The notes beneath the pieces are model-generated. The model searched no databases and was not told the origin of the DNA. It saw only the letters and a list, made by a program, of their open reading frames with translations. DNA of 64,000 nucleotides from Verrucomicrobiales bacterium. Lineage in GTDB: Bacteria > Verrucomicrobiota > Verrucomicrobiia > Verrucomicrobiales > DEV007. How positions within the stretch are numbered: position 1 is the first letter of the stretch; the number at the start of each line of letters is the position of its first letter. The DNA lies in assembly GCA_002698785.1 (NCBI GenBank), contig PAAG01000059.1:558001-622000 (forward strand). Reading direction: 5' to 3'. The translations under genes and the position numbers were made by a program. Below, piece by piece: positions 55,140-63,849 of the stretch.

Positions 55140-56620
55140 ATCCTGACCTACTACGAAAATCCCGCCGCACATTCCTTGGCGATACTGGCATGGGATTCAC
55201 CGGCATGGCCCTCTCCGCCATGCTTTTCCGCGACGGAAAAGCCGCAACCAAAGAACCAGTCCGCCTCGACGCCGAGCCTCACTTTCCTGCAAAAGCAAAG
55301 TCCGTCATCTGGATTTTCAACATCGGTGGCGTCTCCCACCTTGAGAGTTTCGACCCCAAGCCGATGCTCAACAAATACGCCGGCAAGACCTTCGATGAGA
55401 CACCCTTCGCCGGAGTCGAAAACGAAGACGAGATCAAGAAAGCCCTCCTCGATCCCTCCAAGGCCAAACGCGAGATTTACAAAACCATCATGCCACTCCA
55501 GACCGGCTACAAACGGTATGGCAAGAGCGGCATCGAAGTCAGCGACTGGTTCCCCGAAATGGGTAGCATGGCCGACGACCTCACGGTCGCCCGCGGCATG
55601 TGGACCATCGACAACAACCACGGCGCTCAACTCACCTACCACACTGGTCGAAAAATCACCGAGGGCGCCTTCCCCACAATCGGCTCCTGGGTCAGCTACG
55701 GCCTCGGCACCCTCAATCAGAATCTCCCCGAGTTTGTTGTGTTAGGAAATCCGAGCGCCGATTGCTGCGGCGCAGCCTGGACCCACGGCGCAAGCTACCT
55801 CGGCCCTCAGCACGCCGGAGTTCGGATGAAGGTCGACCCTAAGAATCCACTCTCCTTCGTGAAGTCAGCTGACGACAAGCTCACCTCACAGGAACAGGCC
55901 GAAAACTTCGGACTCCTCGGAAAGCTCAATCGCCTCGCCGGCATCGACTACCCCGACGACGCCAAGCTCCAGGCCCGCATCAAGAGCTACGAGCTCGCCT
56001 TCCAGATGCAAAGTGCCGTCCCCGAGGTCATGGATCTCGAAAAAGAACACCCCGAGATCCGAAAAATGTATGGCCTTGAAGATGACAAGCGGCGCCCCTT
56101 CGGAGAGAAATGCCTCGCCGCCCGCCGTCTCGTCGAGCGCGGCGTTCGCTTCGTTCAGATCTTCCACGGCTACACCGGAAACGCCGGAGCATGGGACTCC
56201 CACACCAAGATCAAAGACAACCATTCCCGTCTCGCCAACGAAGTTGACCAACCTGTCGCAGCCCTCATTCGCGACCTCAAACTTCGCGGCTTGTTAGACG
56301 ACACACTTGTAGTCTGGGGCAGCGAATTTGGACGCACCCCCGGAGCAGAATTCCGAAAAGGAAAACTCAAAGGCGACGGCCGTGATCACCATCCCCACGG
56401 CTTCAATGTGGTTATGGCAGGAGGCGGAACCAAGAAAGGGCACATTTACGGAGCCACCGACGAACTCGGCTTCCACGCGGTCGAGAACCGCCACTACGTC
56501 ACCGACCTCCACGCCACCGTCCTCCACCTCATGGGCCTCGACCCAAGAGCCCTCGAAGTCCCAGGCCGCAAGAGGCTAGAAAAAGACTTCGGCGAAGTCA
56601 TGCACGGCGTAATTGCCTGA
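55136..56620 (+). CDS. DUF1501 protein, second copy
   Basis: A 494-residue DUF1501 protein, partner of the PSD1 copy just upstream, with which it overlaps (ATGA). A Tat-like leader (LLRKSRRTFLGDTGMGFTGMAL) is followed by VIWIFNIGGVSHLESFDPKP, NNHGAQLTYHTGRKI, GVRFVQIFHGYTG and VVWGSEFGRTPGAEF; HHPHGFNVVMAGGG ends the family core. These match the first copy block by block. Unlike that pair, no sigma factor or FecR gene accompanies this one. It is followed by a 220-bp gap before the caspase gene. Confidence 0.94.
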   Translation: MNPDLLRKSRRTFLGDTGMGFTGMALSAMLFRDGKAATKEPVRLDAEPHFPAKAKSVIWIFNIGGVSHLESFDPKPMLNKYAGKTFDETPFAGVENEDEIKKALLDPSKAKREIYKTIMPLQTGYKRYGKSGIEVSDWFPEMGSMADDLTVARGMWTIDNNHGAQLTYHTGRKITEGAFPTIGSWVSYGLGTLNQNLPEFVVLGNPSADCCGAAWTHGASYLGPQHAGVRMKVDPKNPLSFVKSADDKLTSQEQAENFGLLGKLNRLAGIDYPDDAKLQARIKSYELAFQMQSAVPEVMDLEKEHPEIRKMYGLEDDKRRPFGEKCLAARRLVERGVRFVQIFHGYTGNAGAWDSHTKIKDNHSRLANEVDQPVAALIRDLKLRGLLDDTLVVWGSEFGRTPGAEFRKGKLKGDGRDHHPHGFNVVMAGGGTKKGHIYGATDELGFHAVENRHYVTDLHATVLHLMGLDPRALEVPGRKRLEKDFGEVMHGVIA

Positions 56621-56759
56621 TCACTGACCTAAGCGGCTCGGTATCCGAGATCGCCCTACTATGGCGCGTCTCCAAGAGCGCTAGTTCTCTACTATACATT
56701 CCGCCCCACCCGAAGCTTTTTGGTGCCCCCCCTCGTGAAACTTTCGCCTCTTTCCTTGA

Positions 56760-56788
56760 TTGGCGTCAGTTCTCCCTCATTCTATATA
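56760..56788 (+). promoter_or_regulatory. Candidate sigma-70-type promoter of the WD40-caspase gene
   Basis: TTGGCG at 56760-56765 and TATATA at 56783-56788 are separated by 17 bases, about 50 bp before the ATG at 56841. The surrounding stretch (TCTATATAGTAATAG) is the most A/T-rich in the 220-bp gap. The -35 match is only partial. The rest of the gap holds a weak hairpin (CTCGG/CCGAG at 56638-56650) and nothing else I can support. Confidence 0.35.
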
Positions 56789-56840
56789 GTAATAGATAGA
56801 ACAGGCAAAATCTATCGCCTCCAACTTCTTCATCGGTCCC

Positions 56841-59786
56841 ATGAAAAAAGCGATCCCTCTCCTCTTGCTCATTGCTTCCTTCTTTCTTCCCATCCTCAAG
56901 GCTGACGAAGCACCCCAGTTAGTTATCGATCCTCACGGCCACCTGGGAGTCGTCTGGGAGCTCCTCTTCACCCCTGACGGAGAGGAACTTGTCAGCGTTT
57001 CTGCAGACAAAACGATCCGCTTCTGGGATGCCGACACCGGCACCCTTACACGAACCCTTCGTGGCGAAATGGGTGACGGTCCCCTCGGAAAACTCTACGC
57101 AGGAGCTCTCTCGCCAGATGGAAACCGCCTTGCCGTTGGCGGATTCCTACCCGGCGAAAACGGAAAAAATGACGCCAACGTCGGCGACATTCGCGTCATA
57201 GACCTTGAATCCGGAGCAATGACCGGGCGCCTCCACGGACACGGCGACGTCATCCTTGCCTTGGCCATGTCGAAAGACGGGCGCTTTCTTGCCTCGGGCT
57301 CAGCCGACGACACCATCGTGATCTGGGATCTCAACAAGATCCCGAAAGAAGCCGAGAAAGCCACCCTACTCAGCGAAGGCTCAGTCCTCAGCGGTCACAG
57401 CACAGACATCCAGTGTCTCGACTTCTCCCCCGATGGAAACACCCTCCTCTCTACCGCTAAAGACGGCAGCCTCGTCCTCTGGAAACGCTCCGGCAGTTCG
57501 TGGAAAAATAGCGGCTCACTCAAACGCGATAGCGGACTCTACGAAGTCAAATTCACCCCCGACGGCAAACAGATTGTCACTGGCGGAGAAAACGAACTAC
57601 TCCTCTGGGATGCCTCATCCCTTTCCATCGACCGCGTCCTCGATTCCGACATGGGAGCCCGGGTTGGCACACTCACCATCTCTCCCGATGGATCACAGGT
57701 AATGGCCGCTGCCTACACCGTGGAGGGAGGAAAAAAATGCATCGTCTATACAATTCCCGAGGGGAAACAGACAGCTTCTTTCACTCCTCACAACAACACC
57801 ATTCTCAGTTCCGCCTGGCACCCCACTCGCGACCTTATTGCTACCTACGGCGGCGATAATAACGACATCTATCTATGGGAACCTAAAGGCGAAGAAACGC
57901 CTCCCACCCAGCACATAGTCAGTGTCGGGAAAGCCGTCTGGGCTCTCGGCCTCGACAAAGAGCGCTCCACCCGCGCCATTTTCACGCAGACCAACCTCTT
58001 CCTCCCCGAGAATCAGGGCAAAGATCCCGAGAACCATTTCTTTGATTTCGAAAACTTCATTCTCTCCGACGCACCCGTAGACGAAGATACCTATAACGCC
58101 TTCCAGGGTGCCATCATGGAAATGGAAGGAAACGCAGTGCAAGGCGTCGCCCCCCACCGTATCGAAATCGGCTCCCTCGGTTCCATAGAAGTCGATGCTG
58201 CTAACAATGATGCCATTCGCGCCGTTTCCTTCTCGGCCGACGGTAGCCAGGTCATCGTCGGCTCCAGCTTTGCCCTCGCGTCATACGGAAAGACCGGGAG
58301 CGGTTTCAAAAAGAAAACCGACTTCATCGGTCACGAGGGAATCCTCGGTGCCGTCGCACCCTCCTCGGACGACGCTTACCTCGGATCTGGTGCCATGGAT
58401 CAGACCGTTCGCCTGTGGAATTTCGAAACAGGCGACCTCCTCGCTTCCCTCTTCACCAGCACCGACGGCGAATGGGTCTGCTGGACACCCGATGGTTACT
58501 TCGCCGCTTCCGAAGACGGGGGAAAATTCATCGGCTGGCACTTCAACCGAGGGATCGATCACATGGCCGATTATCTCTCCGGCGATCAACTCTACGATCG
58601 CTACTACCGGCCCGACGTCGTCGCACAAGCTGTGAAGCAAAAACGACGCTCCGCCGAGATCGTCAATGAACTCGGTCTCAAATTCGACCTTCAGAAAGCC
58701 GCCGAGGGAATGCCCGAAATCGAGATCCTCGACCCTGACGGCGACATGAAAGCGACCGAGCGACGCATTCCCTTCAAAGTCGCAGCTATCGACAAAGGGA
58801 ACGGAGTCGGCGACGTGAGAGTGTTTCACGAAGGCAAACGCCTCCAACCCGACGGCCCCGGCACCTACCGCGGCGGCAAACTCGAAATGCCCTTTACCGT
58901 CAGCCTCCTCTCCGGCACTAACGAAGTCAAAGCCGTTGCCGTAGATCCCGAGGGCGTAGAGTCCCCCGCCAAGACCATTCAAGTCCAGTTCGAAGGGACC
59001 AAGGCCAGCTCGCGTATGTTCGTCCTGGCTGTAGGCATCAACGAATACAAAAATCCACGCTTCAACCTCAACTACTGCCGACCCGACGTCGACGCACTCA
59101 CGGCATCCCTTGAAAACCGCTCTAACAAGCTCTTTACAGAAATCTCCCTCATTCAACTCTACGATGACGACGCCACTCGTGAGGCCATCGAAGAAAAGCT
59201 GAAAGAAATCGCCGAGGAAGCCACTCCAGAGGATGTCTTCATTTTCGCCTTCGCTGGCCACGGAGTCATGAGCGAAGGTACCGGCGGCAAAGAGCCCGAG
59301 TTCCACATCGTTCCCTACGACGTCACCCAAATGTATGGAGACGACGACCAACTCTCGGAGAAAGCCATACCCGGCAGCACACTTCGCAATCTTGCCGCAG
59401 CCATACCCGCGCGGAAACAGCTCATGGTATTAGATGCATGTCAGTCTGGCGGAATGATCGAGAGCTTCGCCGTCCGCGGCGCCGCCGAAGAACGCGCCCT
59501 CGCCCAACTCGCCCGTTCCACCGGAATGTATGTCCTCGCATCCACCCGTAGCGAACAGTTCGCCACTGAGGCCGAAGAACTCGGCCACGGCCTCTTCACC
59601 TACGCCTTCCTCGAAGGGCTCGATGGAAAAGGGGACGGAAACGGAGACGGAAAAATCACCGTCAAAGAGGTCGAAGCCTGGCTCAACGAACGCGTTCCCG
59701 AACTCAGCGAAAAACACACCGGCGGCGCACAGTATCCCAACAGCTTCGCCCGCGGTCAGGATTTCCCTCTCGGCTTGGTAGAATAA
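56841..59786 (+). CDS. WD40-repeat protein with C-terminal caspase-like (C14) peptidase and EF-hand-like segment
   Basis: A 981-residue exported protein with signal peptide MKKAIPLLLLIASFFLPILK. Residues about 35-590 form WD40 blades (VSVSADKTIRFWDADTG, LASGSADDTIVIWDLNK, LLSTAKDGSLVLWKRSG, LGSGAMDQTVRLWNFETG). After a linker and a beta-sandwich-like stretch comes a caspase/metacaspase fold: RMFVLAVGINEYKNP opens it, His807 lies in FAFAGHGVMSEG and Cys867 in MVLDACQSGG, the expected dyad. A Ca-binding-like loop GKGDGNGDGKITVKEVE follows near 930. A periplasmic or surface location makes an intracellular death role less obvious; the propeller could sense or bind a partner. Flanked by DUF1501 and a converging PIG-L gene, with no clear operon. 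Confidence 0.93.
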   Translation: MKKAIPLLLLIASFFLPILKADEAPQLVIDPHGHLGVVWELLFTPDGEELVSVSADKTIRFWDADTGTLTRTLRGEMGDGPLGKLYAGALSPDGNRLAVGGFLPGENGKNDANVGDIRVIDLESGAMTGRLHGHGDVILALAMSKDGRFLASGSADDTIVIWDLNKIPKEAEKATLLSEGSVLSGHSTDIQCLDFSPDGNTLLSTAKDGSLVLWKRSGSSWKNSGSLKRDSGLYEVKFTPDGKQIVTGGENELLLWDASSLSIDRVLDSDMGARVGTLTISPDGSQVMAAAYTVEGGKKCIVYTIPEGKQTASFTPHNNTILSSAWHPTRDLIATYGGDNNDIYLWEPKGEETPPTQHIVSVGKAVWALGLDKERSTRAIFTQTNLFLPENQGKDPENHFFDFENFILSDAPVDEDTYNAFQGAIMEMEGNAVQGVAPHRIEIGSLGSIEVDAANNDAIRAVSFSADGSQVIVGSSFALASYGKTGSGFKKKTDFIGHEGILGAVAPSSDDAYLGSGAMDQTVRLWNFETGDLLASLFTSTDGEWVCWTPDGYFAASEDGGKFIGWHFNRGIDHMADYLSGDQLYDRYYRPDVVAQAVKQKRRSAEIVNELGLKFDLQKAAEGMPEIEILDPDGDMKATERRIPFKVAAIDKGNGVGDVRVFHEGKRLQPDGPGTYRGGKLEMPFTVSLLSGTNEVKAVAVDPEGVESPAKTIQVQFEGTKASSRMFVLAVGINEYKNPRFNLNYCRPDVDALTASLENRSNKLFTEISLIQLYDDDATREAIEEKLKEIAEEATPEDVFIFAFAGHGVMSEGTGGKEPEFHIVPYDVTQMYGDDDQLSEKAIPGSTLRNLAAAIPARKQLMVLDACQSGGMIESFAVRGAAEERALAQLARSTGMYVLASTRSEQFATEAEELGHGLFTYAFLEGLDGKGDGNGDGKITVKEVEAWLNERVPELSEKHTGGAQYPNSFARGQDFPLGLVE

Positions 59787-59830
59787 CCAGAAGTGCTTTC
59801 AAATCCCCCCAATTCTCCCGCTCAAAACCC

Positions 59831-59860
59831 ATCCGCGTTTGTCCGCGTCCATCCGTGGTT
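59831..59860. repeat. Tandem 10-bp repeat, TCCGCGT type
   Basis: Three adjacent 10-base units, ATCCGCGTTT, GTCCGCGTCC and ATCCGTGGTT, lie in the 87-bp gap between the converging caspase and PIG-L genes. This is the form of a dispersed intergenic repeat seen in many bacteria, including PVC members. It is not coding. Confidence 0.55.
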
Positions 59861-59873
59861 TCTTCTTCAGAAC

Positions 59874-60788
59874 TCAGGGAGCCTCCGCAAAAAACGGAAA
59901 CAGCTTCAACAGCTGATCCTTCTTCGGCTTCGAGCCATACTCACAAAGCTCGAAAGCCTCCGCGTGCTTGATCTCTTTTCCCTTCTCCTCACCATACCAC
60001 TCGATCAGCGTCTCCCGGTGCTTGTCCGCAATCCGCGCATGTCGATTCGACCAACTGTTCATCAACCCATTCAAACGACGCTCAGGGTCACTCCCCCAAC
60101 GTTTCTGAAACGTATCGGGCCCACCCAGTGCACCACCCTCATATACTTGCGACTCCAGCGCATCGATCGCTTTTACCTTTTTCTCCAGCACATCATCGAT
60201 CGACACCGCCAGCGTCGGAGTAAACGGATACGGCTTTGTGAAATTGTCAGGAAAGAAAAAGAACGCCGGGTTCTTCGTCAGCCGCGGAGTATCCGGGCAA
60301 AAATTCGGAACCATCACCATGAACGCCGCATCCTGCACTAGCAGGCCCACATTTCGATGATCCGGATGGTAGTCATACGGCCGATGAGAAAACACCAGAT
60401 CAGCATCCCATTCCCGGATCAATCGCACAATCGTCTTCCGATTTTCCAGAGTTGGTAGCAGCTCCCCATCGTGAATATCCAGCACCTCCACTTCTGTGCC
60501 CATACGCTTTGCCGCTTCCTCCACCTCTGCCGTCCTCCGCTTCGCCAGCTCGCCCCCCGACATCTCCCAGTGCCCAATGTCTCCATTGGTGCAGGCCACC
60601 AACTTCACTTTGTGTCCCAGTTCCGTCCACTTGATCGCACATCCTCCAATCTGAAACTCAGGATCATCAGGGTGAGCGCCGAAAGCAATAATTCGAAGCG
60701 GCTTTTCCGCCTTCGGTGCCTCCTCCTGGCTCTTCGCCAGCAAAGGTATCGTCAAAAATAGAAAAACAAAACAGCGGAGCATTTTCAT
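59874..60788 (-). CDS. Exported PIG-L family deacetylase
   Basis: A 304-residue exported zinc deacetylase of the PIG-L/LmbE family from ATG 60788 (signal peptide MKMLRCFVFLFLTIPLLAKS); an ATG at 60797 is possible. GAHPDDPEFQIGG is the first zinc motif, CTNGDIGHWEMSGGELAKRR follows, and RPYDYHPDHRNVG is the second, both intact, in contrast to the gene at 7115. The family removes N-acetyl groups from GlcNAc-like sugars. Export points to glycan substrates from outside. It converges on the caspase gene, and diverges from the HAD gene. Confidence 0.94.
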   Translation of the reverse strand: MKMLRCFVFLFLTIPLLAKSQEEAPKAEKPLRIIAFGAHPDDPEFQIGGCAIKWTELGHKVKLVACTNGDIGHWEMSGGELAKRRTAEVEEAAKRMGTEVEVLDIHDGELLPTLENRKTIVRLIREWDADLVFSHRPYDYHPDHRNVGLLVQDAAFMVMVPNFCPDTPRLTKNPAFFFFPDNFTKPYPFTPTLAVSIDDVLEKKVKAIDALESQVYEGGALGGPDTFQKRWGSDPERRLNGLMNSWSNRHARIADKHRETLIEWYGEEKGKEIKHAEAFELCEYGSKPKKDQLLKLFPFFAEAP

Positions 60789-60945
60789 AGGCCACATCGT
60801 TTCCCGATCCCCCCATTCCGAAAAGTAAAATCCGCCAACTCCCTGTAACGCAATGCCGGAAACATCAACAGAGCCGCTGGAGTGAGGTCTTCAGGCCTTC
60901 CCAGAGGTTGAAGTATCCCCGCCGCCGCAATACACTCAAACTCCC

Positions 60946-61611
60946 ATGCGCGCCGTCCTCTTCGATCTCGACCAGACCCTCCTCGATCGCGACCGCTCCC
61001 TTCACGCCTTCCTCCAGTGGCAATGCACAAACACACTTAAGCCGCACCTCAAAGGCCCCACTTCCTTTATCTCTAGGTTCACAGATCTCGACGACAACGG
61101 CAAAACCTGGAAAGACAGCGTCTACACCCAACTCATCGAAGAGTTCAACATCCAGTCCCTATCACCCGGAAACCTCCTCAACGAATATACAGACACCTTC
61201 TACAAATTCACAATCCCCAGACAGGGAATCCCCAAGGCAATCGAATCCCTCGCAGGCACCTACCGACTCGGCCTCATCACAAACGGCCCCTCACCATTTC
61301 AGGAGCAAAACTTTCACAGCCTCGGATTCTCCTCCCATTTCGAATCCATCATCGTTTCAGAAGCCGTCGGCCTCCGAAAACCCGATCCCGCTATCTTTCA
61401 CCTCGCCTGCTCCGAGCTCGACGTTTCTCCCGCCGAGACGATCTACATCGGAGACAACCCCGAGTCCGACATCCGCGGTGCGCAAAACGCCGGGTTAAAA
61501 ACCATCTTCATCCCCACAGCCCAACACCCCACTTGCTCCATCGCGGACTTCACCTTAAATGAATCGAGCGAACTACCAAAAGCCATCAAAAACCTGACCT
61601 CTGATTGCTGA
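60946..61611 (+). CDS. HAD superfamily hydrolase (YjjG-like phosphatase)
   Basis: A 221-residue cytoplasmic HAD phosphatase. Motif I is LFDLDQTLLDRD (nucleophile Asp and acid/base Asp), motif II is LITNG, motif III is the Lys in GLRKPDP, and motif IV is IYIGDNPESDIRGAQNAG. The helical cap between motif I and II is of subclass I type, as in YjjG nucleotidases and phosphoglycolate phosphatase. The substrate is not set by the sequence. It is 78 bp ahead of the methyltransferase and in the same direction. Confidence 0.93.
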   Translation: MRAVLFDLDQTLLDRDRSLHAFLQWQCTNTLKPHLKGPTSFISRFTDLDDNGKTWKDSVYTQLIEEFNIQSLSPGNLLNEYTDTFYKFTIPRQGIPKAIESLAGTYRLGLITNGPSPFQEQNFHSLGFSSHFESIIVSEAVGLRKPDPAIFHLACSELDVSPAETIYIGDNPESDIRGAQNAGLKTIFIPTAQHPTCSIADFTLNESSELPKAIKNLTSDC

Positions 61612-61689
61612 ATACCGATCACTGATTACTTTAATCCTCGACTCCCCACCACTCCCGTTTCACCCTGACAAAAACGTAATACTCACCCC

Positions 61690-62712
61690 ATGGACTCCCA
61701 CACTACCCCTCCCACCCCCGAACGCATCCTCCAGACCGGCATGGGCTTCTGGGCCTCCAAGGTCCTCCTCAGCGCCGTTGAGATGGAACTCTTTACCGAG
61801 CTCGCCAAGCACCCCGAAGACCTCGACGCCATCACAGGTCGAATGGGTCTGCACCCTCGCGGAGCCCGCGATTTCCTCGACGCTCTCGTCGCCCTCGGGT
61901 TTCTCACTCGCAACGACAAGGGCATCTACACCAACGGCCTTGAAGCCGACCTCTACCTCGACAAGCGAAAACCCTCCTACGTCGGCGGCATCCTGGAGAT
62001 GGCCAACCACCGCCTTTATCCATTCTGGGGACACCTCACCACCGCCCTGCGCACCGGCGAACAGCAAAACGAAGCCAAAGCCGAAGAAGACATGTTCGCC
62101 AAGCTCTACGCCGATCCCGCCAAGCTGAAAGAATTCCTCCACGCCATGTCCGGTGTCAGCCGCGGAGCCAACGCAGCCATTGCCCGCCGCTTCTCCTGGG
62201 AAGGCTACCAGACCTACCTAGACGCAGGAACCGCCCAGGGTGACCTCGCTGCCCAGATCGCCCTCGTCAATCCTCACCTAAAGGGAATCGGATTCGACCT
62301 CCCCGAGGTCGGCCCCATATTCGAAGACTACATGGAAGAATGCGGCATCGCCGATCGCGTCTCCTTTGTGGGTGGCAGTTTCTTCGACCAGCCCCTTCCA
62401 AAAGCCGACGTCGTCCTCTACGGCCACATCCTTCACGACTGGGATCTCGAGGAGAAAAAGCACCTCCTCCGAGCCGCCTACGAAGCCCTCCCCGATGGCG
62501 GGTCCGTCATCGTCTACGACGCCATCATCGACGATGATCGACGCCAAAACGCCTTCGGTCTACTTATGAGTTTGAACATGCTAGTCGAAACCCAGGGCGG
62601 CTTCGACTACACCGGCGCCGACTGCCAGTCCTGGATGAAAGAAGCCGGCTTCCAAGAAACCAGAGTCGAGCACCTCATGGGGCCGGATTCGATGGTGATT
62701 GGGGTGAAGTAA
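61690..62712 (+). CDS. SAM-dependent O-methyltransferase (PF00891-like)
   Basis: A 340-residue cytoplasmic methyltransferase of the plant-type/hydroxyneurosporene O-methyltransferase family. The N-terminal winged-helix dimerisation domain spans about 15-85 ([36 protein letters not shown]). The Rossmann domain has the SAM motif [15 protein letters not shown] in place of the usual DVGGGx[10 protein letters not shown] as motif II, and [18 protein letters not shown], where His and Asp match the catalytic pair of the family. The acceptor is unknown. No biosynthetic cluster surrounds it. Confidence 0.92.
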   Translation: MDSHTTPPTPERILQTGMGFWASKVLLSAVEMELFTELAKHPEDLDAITGRMGLHPRGARDFLDALVALGFLTRNDKGIYTNGLEADLYLDKRKPSYVGGILEMANHRLYPFWGHLTTALRTGEQQNEAKAEEDMFAKLYADPAKLKEFLHAMSGVSRGANAAIARRFSWEGYQTYLDAGTAQGDLAAQIALVNPHLKGIGFDLPEVGPIFEDYMEECGIADRVSFVGGSFFDQPLPKADVVLYGHILHDWDLEEKKHLLRAAYEALPDGGSVIVYDAIIDDDRRQNAFGLLMSLNMLVETQGGFDYTGADCQSWMKEAGFQETRVEHLMGPDSMVIGVK

Positions 62713-62877
62713 ATTACCTATTAGACCCAGAAGTGATCGATGTATCACTGTCGCTTGTGAAGAACACATATTACCCGTCGATCTCTTAGAATTGCAACTC
62801 CAAGTATCAATGGGGCATTACACAGTTCCTTCCAGCCGGAACGAAGAGACTAAAACGTTTGGGAAATAATCCTGAAG

Positions 62878-63849
62878 CTAAGTCCAATGTTGAAGATTGA
62901 CTTTATTTGGGTAACCAATCGAAAACTCCGTACTAACGCTGTCACCTTGGAATCCCCACTCTTGATCGCCGAACTGCATCGAACATGCAGTATTCCATCG
63001 ATTAGCAATAGACCCATAAATCGAATTTCCCGCGATTTTCTCACCACCGTTTTCCGAAGCAATGCAAATGGTCACTTTCGAAAACGGATGATCCTCGTCG
63101 AAAGAGAAAAGCGGTAATGCTATTGCTGAGGCAGCCGCCCGTCTAAAATACTCATCAGGACCATCAACAGGACCAGAAATTAAGTTTTTCGTCAGCAAAA
63201 ATTTCTTTAGAGACCTAGAGCAGAGAAGAAGAAAAATAAGAATTTCCCATGCCAGGGATGATATGGAAAAAACTTTCCCCTGTGTATTGTGAAACACTAC
63301 ACTCGGACCAATGACCCCATTTTCTACACGCTCGATAAAATAACCATGTAGCTTCATCGGTATACCGCCGTGAATACATTCAATTCCGTAGAGCCGAATC
63401 CGAGATTGAGTGTGTTTAATCGCATTGGCCATCGCCGAAACAAAACGCTTGTGACGTTCGACTTCATTCAAAAGAAGCTTGTTGTCTTTGCACTTCTTCG
63501 CGTCGGAATTGGATTGATAAAAGGACCCAGCGATTAATTTGATGTCACTCACGTGCTCAGCCGCAGAATAAATTGCAAGTTCAATAGCATCGACTAGCAC
63601 TTCTCGGGAATGCTGCCCTCCCGACTTATCTTCGCTTTGGATGTACGCCACAAGAGCGAGGCAAAATCGCTCAACTTTTTGGCAAATTCTGTTAATCGAA
63701 GTGTTGTAAGTACCTAACGGAGGCCTCACATTCTGCGATCTGTAGTAGTTCTCGTCGTTGTTAACCAAGTACAAATAACGCAAACACTCAAGAGGCGACT
63801 GCGCTTTCTTCCTAAGATCTATAGAAAAAATTGGTTTCATTTCATTCAT
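62878..63849 (-). CDS. Hypothetical protein in AT-richer end of window
   Basis: A protein of about 323 residues from ATG 63849; an upstream TTG at 63918 and an ATG at 63840 are alternatives and none has a clear ribosome site. It has no signal peptide. The sequence is Lys/Ser/Ile-rich with one hydrophobic stretch (SSLAWEILIFLLLC) near residue 200. Base composition is visibly more A/T-rich than the rest of the window and codon use differs, which suggests transfer. The Cys and His are scattered without a known metal motif. I recognise no family. The bases after it to 64000 contain no gene I can support. Confidence 0.65.
   Translation of the reverse strand: MNEMKPIFSIDLRKKAQSPLECLRYLYLVNNDENYYRSQNVRPPLGTYNTSINRICQKVERFCLALVAYIQSEDKSGGQHSREVLVDAIELAIYSAAEHVSDIKLIAGSFYQSNSDAKKCKDNKLLLNEVERHKRFVSAMANAIKHTQSRIRLYGIECIHGGIPMKLHGYFIERVENGVIGPSVVFHNTQGKVFSISSLAWEILIFLLLCSRSLKKFLLTKNLISGPVDGPDEYFRRAAASAIALPLFSFDEDHPFSKVTICIASENGGEKIAGNSIYGSIANRWNTACSMQFGDQEWGFQGDSVSTEFSIGYPNKVNLQHWT

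Noticed and set aside
53547-55172. Long open frame on the minus strand opposite the second PSD1 gene (about 540 codons)
   Set aside because: It is antisense to a well-recognised family, is rich in Gly, Phe and Val as expected of mirrored GC-rich codons, and shows no family signature.
58281-59351. Long open frame on the minus strand opposite the caspase region
   Set aside because: It mirrors the conserved peptidase domain and has the same Gly/Val/Phe-rich shadow composition.
62732-62749. Hairpin AGTGAT/ATCACT after the methyltransferase as a terminator
   Set aside because: Only six base pairs, low GC and no T-run after it.
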